A DNA stretch of 64,000 bases from Dactylorhiza incarnata (lineage: Eukaryota > Streptophyta > Magnoliopsida > Asparagales > Orchidaceae), in assembly GCA_033032865.1 (NCBI GenBank), contig JAWHQI010000501.1:620001-684000 (forward strand), written 5' to 3'. Positions 36,601 through 48,600 of the stretch are shown here, in pieces. Under the pieces are notes generated by a model, which ran no database searches, was not told the origin of the DNA, and saw only the letters and a program-made list of their open reading frames with translations. The position numbers were made by a program, and so were the translations under genes. How positions within the stretch are numbered: position 1 is the stretch's first letter; each line of letters opens with the position of its first letter.

Positions 36601-39600
36601 TTTCAAGGCAAGTCTTAGATCAGCAAAAGGCAATGCTAAAATCCTTGTATTGTTACTTGTTTGGTGGAGCACAAGCTGTCTCAAATCATTCCGATACTCC
36701 TATTAAATCTTTAGTAACATCCACCTCATATCAGGCTGCGAATCCTGGTTGTGTTTTAGAAGACTTTATACGGTGGCATTCTCCCCCAGACTGGTCAGAA
36801 ATGGAATCAACTAGTGAGTATAATGATTCTGCTGATGGAGAAGGCTCGTCAAGGCGCGGCAGATTGAGTAAAAGAATGCTCAAAGAAGGTGTATTTTCTC
36901 TCTTTTATATATACTTCTTTAGTCAGTATCCATTTTATTTGTACTCGTAACATCAGCATATGATCTATAATTGGAACCTAACATTTACTAGCTCTTGATC
37001 TGTTATATTTGCAAATGATTTTGATGGAGCAACTAACAAGCCAAGGGCATTTTTGTAATTATTTTATATGGCTTGTTTGTAAATACAACTTTTTCTATTA
37101 AATGTTCCTCATCCGGATGCCCTTTGTTACTTTGAGAGGACTGATAATAACTCTGGCAACCTTTACAAATACTTATGGGAACATGAGACATTGATCATTA
37201 CCGCAGCACACAGACACACAGTCAATCCAAATGCCTTGTTCTCAATAGAGAATATATATATATATATATTTGGCTACTTGTCATATAGTCACCACCCGGT
37301 GACTCTTCTTTATCGTGATATCTAAATTGCACAACTTGATTCTTGTGATTTTGATCTTATTTCTGGCCCGAGTTTGGTGTTTGTCTTGATAACCTTAAAA
37401 AAATAGTTCTTTCAACAATCTTCTCCCGCACAAAATGATAGTTTATCTCAATGTTTTGTGTGTGCTCATGAAACACTAGATTGGAGGATATATGTATAAC
37501 AACAACACTCTCACAGAGGAGATACATATGATAGTTAATATTTTACCTCGATTCCTTCAACATCTGTTTGATCCAAATTAGTTCACACGTGGTTTGAGTC
37601 ATAGTTCTGTACTTAGCCTCAACATTGAACCTGACAATTGTGTATTGTTTCTTATTTTCATGATGCCATACTCTCTTCTACGAAATACAATAGCCTATTG
37701 TGGATCTCCTGTCATATGGTGACCCTGCCCAATTAGTATCATTAAAACCTTCAACCTTCATATCATCATATGTTAATTGTTTTTGTACATTTGACCTACC
37801 CTGTAGTACTCTTATCTCATAATATGAGTCACGACCTTTATATGTAAATTCATTGCTGTAGCCATAACTTGACTAATCGCACTCACAAGAAAAGAGATGT
37901 TTAGAGTGATAGTTAAATAATTCAATTTGCCTACCAGTTCTCTATTCTTTTATCATCCAAGTAAATCAGTCCTACTTCATCCTTCACGGGCTTCATCTCA
38001 GTATGCATTGGATTTTCTATTGGATTAAACCCCAGCATTCCAACATCTTTCAGAAGGTCCAAACTATATTTATGTTGTACATGACATATTTCCTTTGAGT
38101 TTTTAGTCACTTCAACACCTATGCCGATGTCTTTAGTCTTAAATTATTTGCTCAGGTGGACCTTCAACTCCTTGATGCCTCTATCATCACCACCCGTTAT
38201 GACAATGTAGTTCACATACCACCAAGAAGATACTTCCTTGTTCAATCGTCCTGTGGAACACAGAGTAGTCAACTGTGGATATGGTCAGTCCAAGAACCAC
38301 ATAGGAGAATCAACAAAATCACGCACTAAGAGATTATTTTATTCCATATAAAGACTACATTAATTAGCATGCGAGCACACACTCTCAGGAAGCAATTGCT
38401 CCATATTAGCCTCTTCATCGAGTTCATCCTGCAAAAAGGTAACTAGATATATAAAGTTTACATAAGGGCCAATCAAAATTTGTAGCTAGGGGAATAATAA
38501 TTTTGATGGCTGTTATTTTAGCCACGAGAGAAAAAAATTCACCATCATTTACTCCAGAGGTTTTATTGAAACATTTCACAATTAATCATGCCCTATACCA
38601 AGCAATAGAGTCGTATGTGATCCTGCTCTGTTCATTCATCCTTCAGGGACTGTTCTTTTGGTGTGTTATTAGCACGATTATTACTGAAGGAGATTTTGCA
38701 CACATTAGAGAAGTGAAACAACACTTGCGCACTTAGTTTGAGATGAACTTGGTCATCCTCACTATTTTCTTGGCTTAGAGGTGGGTCACTCTCCTTGGAT
38801 TTTTCTTCTCTCACAACAGAAATTCATTGGCGAGAGACTTGACAAAAGCGGATCTTACTGATACTCGCATAGCATCAACATCCCTGAGTTGAATCTTAAG
38901 CTGTGCTTTGAGGATGATGATTATCTTTGATAGCACGAGCTATTAAATCCAAATTTCATTAAGTAAAATACAATGGTGCAACTTGCGAGTTATGTTTATG
39001 CCTAACTTCCAAGGTTAGTTCCCTCTTGAAGTGCATCTTCAAATGAGAGTCTAAACCTATGAAATTCAAAGATTAAGACACTTCTCCACTCCTAAATATA
39101 AGCGAGAGTGGACATACATCGAATATTACCAATATTCCACTATGGCTTGTGGGACATAGTAAATAGACATGTGTGATACTAAGGTGATGGCATTCTACAT
39201 GGCAATTGTGGGCCCAGGAAGTCGTATTCGACTATTCGGATCAATACTCCCCTCTTGAAGATTGGCCTTGTACTCAAGGTTGAGGCCCGACGGTACGCTG
39301 CTAATGCGCTCATACACATTGCCCTCCTGACTTGTGTAGTAGTGACGAAGGATTTCCTCCTTAAGTGCGGGTCAGGAAAGATCAAAAATATTTTGGCGCA
39401 TCCAACCCACTCAATGGAGCGTAGAGCCTTCCCTAGATTGTTGTCATTCAGATCTTCTGATTGGTGGGGGTGGACTGGAGATCAAGAAACTATTTGACGC
39501 GGGCGGTTCATCTGTGGGCGTCAATCTCATCAAATACCGAGATCTCAAAATGGCATTTTTTTCTAAAAAAATAGATTATGTACTTTTGCAAAATATAAGC

Positions 39601-42600
39601 CGATATATCCGATTTTTTCCGATATATCGGCCGACACGCGTTTGAACATATCGTCCGCTATTTTATTATATTTTAACAGACTAGCATTATATGGGCATTT
39701 TGGCAGATTGCACCCCCCTATACCCGGATTGGCATTATGCACCCTAAAAATTCTAATATTGCAGTTTGCACCCTCCAATATCTTTAAGTGTGGCATTTTG
39801 CACTCCAAGCTCATTGTGAAGGGGTATTTTCGTCAGAGACCTGTTTTGAGCTATTTTTTTGCCGACTTTGTCTTCCATACCGCTCCTCCCATGCACACTG
39901 TTTTGAGCAGTTTGCAACACCTAACCGGCCCTCCTTTTTTTTTGCCGGAAATCATTAAAAAATATATATATTATTTTAAGTTTTTGTCGATTTTTTGGGC
40001 TTTCCAAAACATACAAAATTGGTCTTCATAACACAGAATATTTCCTTCCATCATAGTACATAATCATAGCACACAGAATATTTCCTTCCATCTTAGTACA
40101 AAATTGGTCGATTTTTTGGGCTTTCCAAAACATACAAATATTTCCTTCCATCATAGTACATAATCAGATAATTAGCGAAAATTGTCTTCGTTACACAACA
40201 TTTCTTCGTTACACAACATTTCTTCGTAAGACAAAATGGTCTTCATAACACATAATTTCTCTTCTTAACACCAACTTTTTCTTCGTAATACAAAACCTGT
40301 ACATGCATTATAACAAGAATTTTTTAGTCATAAATATGACAACAAAATATAAAAAATAAATATTAACATAGATACCTTAAGAAAACGAGTGTTAATTGAG
40401 AACCATGTAAGCTTGAAATTTCAGCTTGTCCTACGCACCTACATAAAAAACATTTTGATTAGAGGTCTAATTCAATATCTAAAACATTACCAAAATATTT
40501 AAGTAGAATTTTTTTCTTACCGGATATTTGAATTTTCTTGTTGTTGTAGAAGATAAGGTTTCGATAGTGACTCCACAATTTCTTTTGTTATGGTCTCTCA
40601 TCCCACAGTTTGAACACGAATATTTCAACCTGTGTCTATGAATGTCATATTTTTGTGCTTCTAGCTCCTCCTCCTTTCGTCTTGCATGTTATGACGGACT
40701 TCCGAGCTTCCTCCGAGCACTAGTCCATGGCACAATAGGATTCATATTTGCTAATGGCCACTCATTTTGAGAATTTATGGGATTAAGCAAGTGTTCGTAA
40801 GCACACATAAATAGATCCTTTCTGTACCAATGTATCACATAGTCTTCAACATGCTCCCTTCGGTAGAAGATACATGCAGTGGCATGCACACATGGAATAT
40901 CAGTGAGGTCCCATCTTCTGCAACTACAACTGCTGGAATTTAAGTTAGCTGTCCATTTATCTCCCGCATATCCTGATACCTCAAATTTATGTTGGTCATT
41001 CCATCCCAAAATGTAGTCATGTGCATTTTTCTTATTGTTTTCCAATATTTTTTGGATGGAAGGGCATATTTCTCCATTACATTTATGTACCTTGTCCCTT
41101 TGAGTGTGCAACCTCTTTATTAGAATAACCCTAATTGTTTCCAACATAGTAATAATCTCAAAGTTTTGCATACTGCTCAGATTCTGTGCCACTTATAACT
41201 TTATTGGCATGTTTCTCGGCTCTATACATTTTCCAAATACTAAGTGGAGTTTTATTCTCAATTTGCATTATTTCTTGTATTGAATGTGCGGGCCATTCAA
41301 GATTGCTCCTAATATGTTGTTCGTACTTAGTTGCAAAAAATTTAGAGTTGCAATGTTTGGAACTTGGAACCCTACAACAAGTATGCTCTCCTTTAATAGT
41401 CTTCACCTGAAATATTTTTTCGTTCTTAGATATGAAGGAGGCAAATAATACCCAACCGCACTCGCAAGACACTTGGATTTTGTCACTACAATTCTTAGTA
41501 AATTTCATTGGTTTCTCTTGCACTGTAGCGTATATTCTCACTGCCTCCCTAAAATCAGCAGCACTATAGAAACACATTCCAACAGTAAACTGGAAATTAT
41601 ACTCATTTGCATTGCCTTGATACACTTCAATTTGTTTAGTTTTGCTTCTCAAAGACTGATCACCACACTCCCTAATATGAATTCCAACGTTATTGTAAAT
41701 TTTAATATTGGGTTCTTCTCTAGCACCGACCATTTCAATTTCTGAATCTATAGTTTCATCAAATATTACATCATCTAAAACAAAGTCACTATCGACCAAA
41801 TCATCAGAAAAATCTGAATCGTTGTCGTCTGATTCTTCTCCAATACTAGCTGAATCGCTGCTACTATTTAACTCAAATATATCTTCTGCATCATTTTCTA
41901 CAATCGAGGTGTTCTCCCAATCCATATCTAACAAAATGAGAATGTACAAATTTTTTAACAAGGGCAAATAAAAGAGGTTGGACCGGAGTTGAAATCATCA
42001 GAAATGGAAGATAGTTATACCTGCTCGGTTAGAAGTGCTGGACTGGAGTCGAAATCAAGGAGAGTTGGACTGCAAGAAAATGGCTGAAATCGCTGAAAAC
42101 TGGAAAAAAATCTGGATCGAAACTGAAAACTAGAAGAAATGGAAGATATTTATACCTGTGAAATCACTGGAAGCTGAAAACTGGAGTCGAAACTGAAAAA
42201 TATACCGGAAAACTGGACTGAAAGAAATTGCTGAAATTGCTGAAATTGCTGAAATTGCTAAAAGAGACTGGATTGGAGTTGAAATCTTTGCTAAAGATAA
42301 ATGCTGGACTCCAAATAACAACACCCATCGGAAAGCTAGAATGCGAAGCCCTCGCCGGAGATCTGGAATGCGAATCCCTCGCCGGAAAACTGGAATGCAA
42401 AGCCCTCGCCGGGAGAACCAGTGCGGCGCGCTCGACGAAAAAGAAAACCCTACACGAATCGAAGCGGGATATATTATCTGGGGTTTTAAAGGACCATAAT
42501 ACCCCTCTTCGAAAACCTCCAGGGTGTTAAGTGTCAGAAATAAGGTATTTGAGGGTGCAAACTGCAATATTAGAATTTTTAGGGTGCATAACGCCAAACC

Positions 42601-45600
42601 GGGTATAATGGGGGGGGGTGTGCAAACTGCAATATCTAAATCACATATATGCACTATTCTTAAATCAATTTGGCATATTGTTTCATTTTTTTTGTTATTA
42701 TTATTATCAATTTTATATAATTATTTCAAATTATATTTTTCTTATTTCTTATTATATGAAAACATTCAACACATTTATTAGTTGTTATTTGTATGATTTT
42801 AACATAATTTATTAAACTTGGAAAGATTTATAATCAATCAAAGATATTTAGCTTTAAATTTTTATTATTTGCTATAAAACTTAGTGCTATCAAAAAAAAT
42901 TCGTATATAATATTAAATATATTTTTCAATATACCGATTTGTACTTATTAATAATAGTTTATTTTGGATAAGTTTATTTTGGAATATACATGACTCATTG
43001 TTCGTGTACTTGTTATGTTATTTTTTTAGTTTTAGAACACGTAATTATACTTAATATGAATAAAAATATTTTTTTATTTATAAGATATAAAAATTCGATA
43101 TTTTAAAATATCCCCGACATGTCTCCAACTTTCGACATCCGACATTTAAAAACTCAATACGATATGTCACCAACATTCGATATTTACAACCTTGGTCATG
43201 CATAACATTCTCAGTCAAGTTGTTTATGCACGTTGTACTAGTCACTATGTTGTCTTACTAAGAATCATTTGTTATATACGAGTAGAAGGTCTAGATCCTT
43301 ATTTATCTTATCAATCTCTCAGCTTGAGCTTTGAGCCCATTCTGATGCTGATGAGGTTGGAGATGTACCAGACCTTCCACTATTGGGTATTGTGTGTTCC
43401 TTGGAGTTTCATTAATTTCTTGAAAATCAAAGAAATAGATGTTGGAAAAGACAAATAAAGGGGTAATCTATAGAAGCCCCAAAAACAGGAGGATGAAAAC
43501 CGAGAGGCAAAAAGACGATCCCCGATCACCTAGCTCTGAAGAGCGATCGACGATTGTCGAGCGTTGTTGGGCGATTGGCGATTGGCGAGCACTGCTGGGC
43601 GATCAATGATCGTCATGCATTGTTGGGCGATCAATGATCGTCATGCATTTCTGGGTGATCAATGATTGTCGAGCACTTCTAGGCAGTCACCGATTGCCGA
43701 GCACTACTAGACTATCTCCGTTCGTTGAGTGCACAATTCTCCAAAAAGTGCATCCAGCTATCTCTGCAAACAATATATATGTATATGTATAATGTAATGC
43801 GTAGGTTGACTTACGTAAGGGCAAATATGTAATGTCACCCATATCTGAAGTATTCTACACCAAGTTATAAATCTACCAAAGTTCTGTAAGACCAATTTTG
43901 AATACAACAACAACAACAGAACCCATATAGTCCCCATTCATTGGGGGTATGGGCGGGGAAAGATTGGAAACAGACCTAACCTTTGGCACTATGCACAAAG
44001 TTGCTTCTCTCAGAGGAGAAAGACCTAACCTTTGACAATAAATGCACACATCCATATTGTAAGAACAATTTTGAATGAATGAAAAAAAAATCTAATCCTC
44101 CTTTTTTTACTCCCACATACATATTGCAAATTGCACTTGATTAATTCACAACAGAATGTGATCTATCGGTCAAGGGTTAAAGTTGAGTTTAGAGTTATGG
44201 CTAATACAACTGTCAAGGTCACTTGGCTCTGTTGGCTTTTTACTGATATGAGCATGATTGACTATCCAGATTGCATCTAATGTAGTTTTTCATGAAAAGA
44301 CGAAACACATTGAGATTGAATGTCATTATGTTCAACAATACCTTTGTCGGATTATTACGCTACTGCACATTTCATCTCAATTGCAGATAGTTGACTTTTT
44401 CATCAAGGCTCACACCGTTCATAGACATTTTTCTTTTTGGAAAACCCTCGATGTTTGATCCTCATGTATTGGAGAGGAGCGCTAGTTTTATATTCTCTCT
44501 TTCAAATGCATGATTATTTATAATATGCTTTTGAGGGGTGTTAAATATAGTTCTATGTTATTAGTTCCACATTCTATTGGCTATTCTTTTTTTGTCCTCT
44601 TCCTTTATAGATTCCTGGTGTGGGATAAATAAGATACTCTCACTTTATCCATCTACATTTCTAACAATATGTTCATCTACTAACCATTGAAAGACTTCTA
44701 TGATCCTGACTTCCACCATTTGGGGCGTCTGATGCGGAGCAAAGGCGAGGACGAGTTTTGGGCCCATTCGGGCTGATTTGGCGATCTACCATATATGGCG
44801 TGCCCGGATCGACGATCCGACTCCTTGGATGCGTTCGGATTCGTGTTGCGAGTCGATTTCATATACAGCTTTGTAATTTTCAGTTATTATTTCATGTAGT
44901 TTTGGCCTCGAAACCAACGACCAATCATAGCCGTTGATTCCGGGTGCCCTAATCTTCATTTCTTATAAGTAGGAGATGTAGGGCTGCTGTATTTTGATTG
45001 CTGAATGTGTGGAGAGCTTCTTCCTTCATTCCTGGTGATCCCCTCCGCGGTGCCGACTCCGTGGAACCCCTTGGTGCCGACTCCTTGGGTAAGTTACTTG
45101 TATCTTTGTGTTTTCCCCGCCTTCTCCTCCTCTCCATCCCGCTGTCCAGCCAGCCACCTCCTCATTTTCCCCTGTTTTCAGCCAGCCGCAGCTCTCCCTG
45201 TAGCCAGCCACCTCCTCCTTTTCCCCTGTTTTCAGCCAGCCGCAGCCCTCCCTGCAGCCAGCCGCCGCCCTCCCTGCAGCCAGCCAGCCGCCACCCTCCT
45301 CCCCTACTTCCAGCACAGCAGCTCCTCCTCCTCCCTGCTACCCTGCCGCCAGCCCTCCCTCTCCCTGCTGCCCGCCGCCAGCCTGAGCCAGCAGCCATCT
45401 CCCTCTCAGCAGGCCGCCGACCTTCTTCCCCCACCCTGTCCGGCTGCCCTAGCCCCTCCCAAGTGGATCCACCTCCCAAACAGTCCACCCTTTCCAGATC
45501 TGCCCAGATCCAGCCCCGTGCCACCCCGATCCAGCACCCTAATCCCTTCAGGTTTGCTGTCAGCACCCCTCCTTCCGTGGAACCACCTCCCAACAGCCGG

Positions 45601-48600
45601 CCATCACCAAATCTATCCAGATCTAGGCATTCCATCCCAGTTCCAACCACTTCCCTCCCCGATCCAGCCCTCCTAATACCCAATCAACCTTCCCCTTACC
45701 CGATCCATCCCACCCACCACCGGAAACCCTCTTTGATCCCTCAAACGTTCAGATCTATTTTATTTACACCAACCCTATTATTTGTGTTGTGTTTTGTATT
45801 GGTAATCGGTTGTAAAACATTATTATCGTTTGGATTATAACATGCTTGTGTGAATGTTCATTTTATTATAGTTATTTGTGCCTGGATTAATCTCTAACTG
45901 CAGGAAGGAATTATTCGCCGAGCGCTCTTGCTTAGGCCCTCCACGTGGAGGAAAGCCTAAGCTTGTTTGCCATAGTAAATTATTTGTATTTTGTTGTGAA
46001 TTTATCTGCGTGGGATGTTTTAAATTTATTATCTAATTTAGACTCACGCCGTCGGATTTGCATAGTATGTAGGGTTAGGTCGCGGTTTATCTCGCTATCT
46101 ATAGATTCGTCCTGCGTCAATTGGTATCAGAGGGAGGTTGTGCGCACTTTTTGATACGCAGTCGTAGAGTCTATAGGATTTTTCATTATCAAAATTATGC
46201 CTCCCCTCACTTTAGAGGTCTCGAGTCCACTTGCACCCGCCCTCATAGATCCCCTTCAGGGAGACCCTCACGATACTACGATGATTATTCGCGAACGCAG
46301 TACACCACTTCCAGAGATCGTGTTGGCCCACCGACACGACCCAACTATGCTAGAAACGATCAGTATGATGATTGTCGTCGTTCTTATCCGTACACGCGTG
46401 CGGATCGTGTTGATCCTTCGACACGACTCTGTTACCTTAGGGATGATTATTATGAGGATCGTTGTTCCGAGAGACATCTTGAGAGTCAGTTTCGTACTGC
46501 TGCCCCTTCCTTTGACGGCTCATCGAGTCCCGAGTCTTTCAGTTATTGGCTCGTGGACATGGAGTATTATCTTGACCATTCTGAGGTATTCGGTGAGCGT
46601 CGCGTCAAGTTTGCGAAACTTAGACTTTTAGATCAGGCAAGGGCATATTGTGCTAGCGTTGAGAGGACCCGCGAGCGAGACCATCTTCGTCGTATCACTA
46701 GTTGGGTGGACATGATGCGTACATTGTGTCAGAGGTATCTGCCTTCGTCGTATCGGAGTCGCTTGCTCGACCAATTATTTTTCCTTCAGCAAGGATCCAT
46801 GTCTGTCGCTGAGTACAAGGATTGCTTCGATGAGTTAGTTGTGAGGAGTGATATCAGAGAGGACCCAGACATGACCACTTCCCGATTTCGGTCTGGGCTT
46901 CGATCTGACATTCGTACTAAGGTGATTTATCATAACTCGAAGTCCCTCGAGCAGACATATCAGCTCGCCCTTCGTTATGAGCAGTCTTTGAGAACCACAA
47001 GAGCTAGTCAATTGAATTCTCACATTGACCTTGCGGTACGAGTCCCTCCCATACTGAGGTCACCACGACGCCTATCATTATTTCGTCAGACATGACTGAA
47101 GTGATACCTGATATAGATTGCTCTCACCCCAGCGAGGTGCTTAGCCCAGTGAGTGATCTATCCCTTGTTTCTGACCCGTCTCTCGTGACCTAGACTGAGG
47201 TGAGCCTGAGCGACCTCTTGAGCCTATGGTGTCGTGCCCCTCACCCACACCACCACCTCTGGCATGTCATGGGTTGATTAGCACCCCTACCCTGGACTCA
47301 CATCTTGACACCGCACCCACAAACCCATTCTTGAGTGTAGATCTATGTCGCTCTCCCATTGTCGTTACCCTGAGTAACATCACGACCGAGAGACCAGAGC
47401 CTGGTGTTGATCTCGTAGTGGCTATTTCATCCATTCACGGGGACACTACCCCTTACGATGGTACTCATCTGGAGAACCATGACCCTAGTGACGAGTTCTA
47501 CGACGAGCCCCCAGTTGAGCCTCCGGATGATCCGCCACATCCTGATGAGCATGGGATTCAGGTGAGCCCCGCTTGTATGAGTATCGATTTATGGAAGCCT
47601 CTTCCATTATCGTCCCTGACCCTGCCCTAGAGGATGGATATTGTGAGGAGCATCCAATATTTAAGGCACCACCTGCTGACACATCGCGCCCTCGCTGAGT
47701 TTTGGGATGCATCACTTGCTGACCCACCAGACGAGCACTTTCTTTTCGGGGACACTCACCACACTATAGAGACACGTCTTCTAGTCGGTGCACACGCTCT
47801 TCATTCAGATGGTCGTCGCATTCGTGATGACTTTTCTTACACATCTCCTGGTGAGCCCCCTGATGTGTTACGTTCCCCGAGAGACTTTTGGCCCTTTACG
47901 AGCTCGTCTTTGAGTGTAGGTGTCTCCTGAACACTCGTCATCCACGGGATGAGTTTTTCTACACCCCCCCCGAAAGAGCCTCCTGATTGGCTACCTCCTT
48001 TGGTAGATTTTCAAGCGGTTATTAGCCTTTCCCATAGTGAATATGTTGTGTCCGTCGTGTCTCATTTACATCATTTGCATGAGTTTGCTGTGTTGTCTGT
48101 TTCTCGTTTGCATGTGTCATAAGTCGGTCCGACGAATAATCCATATTGGTAGTAAATCTTGTAAATCACATGCGGATGTTCATTGGCAAGTGCAGGTACT
48201 TCATGAAGGCGAGCAGGCGATGGTGAGAATCTGCGTTGTGAGGCTCCGTGCGAGCCTTGCTAAAAGCTTGAGCGTTAGGCGAATGGGTCCCTACTCAATC
48301 CTGAGACGCATCAGGACAATGCTTATAAGCTGGACATCCCCGCGAGCATGGGTAGCCATACTATGTTCAATGTCGAGGACCTGACGCCCTAGTTTGCACC
48401 TCACGAGTATTCGGCCCCACATCTTGGCGGCCCTCCATAGCCTTCACCACCATTTTTGCCACCCACCACTCAGTCTACCCCCGAGCCCTTTCCACCATAT
48501 TCGTTGCCCCGTGCTCAGCCCATCCCTGACCCCCACTTACCCGGGACCCTATCCCCAATGGCTCCACCATTGGCACCTCGGACTCCACCTGATCCTTCTA

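Larger units (their letters stand above)
39703..42634 (-). mobile_element. MuDR-like (MULE) transposon, internally deleted
   Basis: Imperfect inverted ends of about 80 bp: GCAGATTGCACCCCCC and CTAAAAATTCTAATATTGCAG on the left, the reverse of GTGCAAACTGCAATATTAG and GGGTGCATAACGCC on the right (42550-42634). A GCAgTTTGCACCC motif repeats within each end. Inside is a minus-strand transposase missing its catalytic core. No 9-bp target duplication was recognised. Confidence 0.8.
38530..44666 (+). pseudogene. Plus-strand copia remnant split by other insertions
   Basis: Pieces in order: RT FTINHALYQ and DFAHIREVKQHL with HPHYFLGLEV (38560-38800); RT/RNase H ILSQVVYA, VLLRIICYI (43195-43280) and TIGYCVFLGVSLISWKSKK in a shifted frame (to about 43445); RNase H FRVMANTTVKVTWLCWL (about 44180) and ASNVVFHEKTKHIEIECHY (44265-44330) to a stop at 44458. 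It is followed by TTTTGAGGGG and a short LTR. Gaps at about 38960-43190 and 43445-44160 are later insertions. Confidence 0.75.

Noticed and set aside
36561..36950. Single 129-codon gene
   Set aside because: Its 3' half is RAB3GAP exon 9, but the start is in the wrong frame for exon 8; a GC-AG intron explains the join better.
44998..45840. 280-codon Pro/Ser-rich frame in the chromovirus 5' LTR
   Set aside because: Frame is broken in the 3' LTR and follows a CT-rich tract; it is not a conserved protein.
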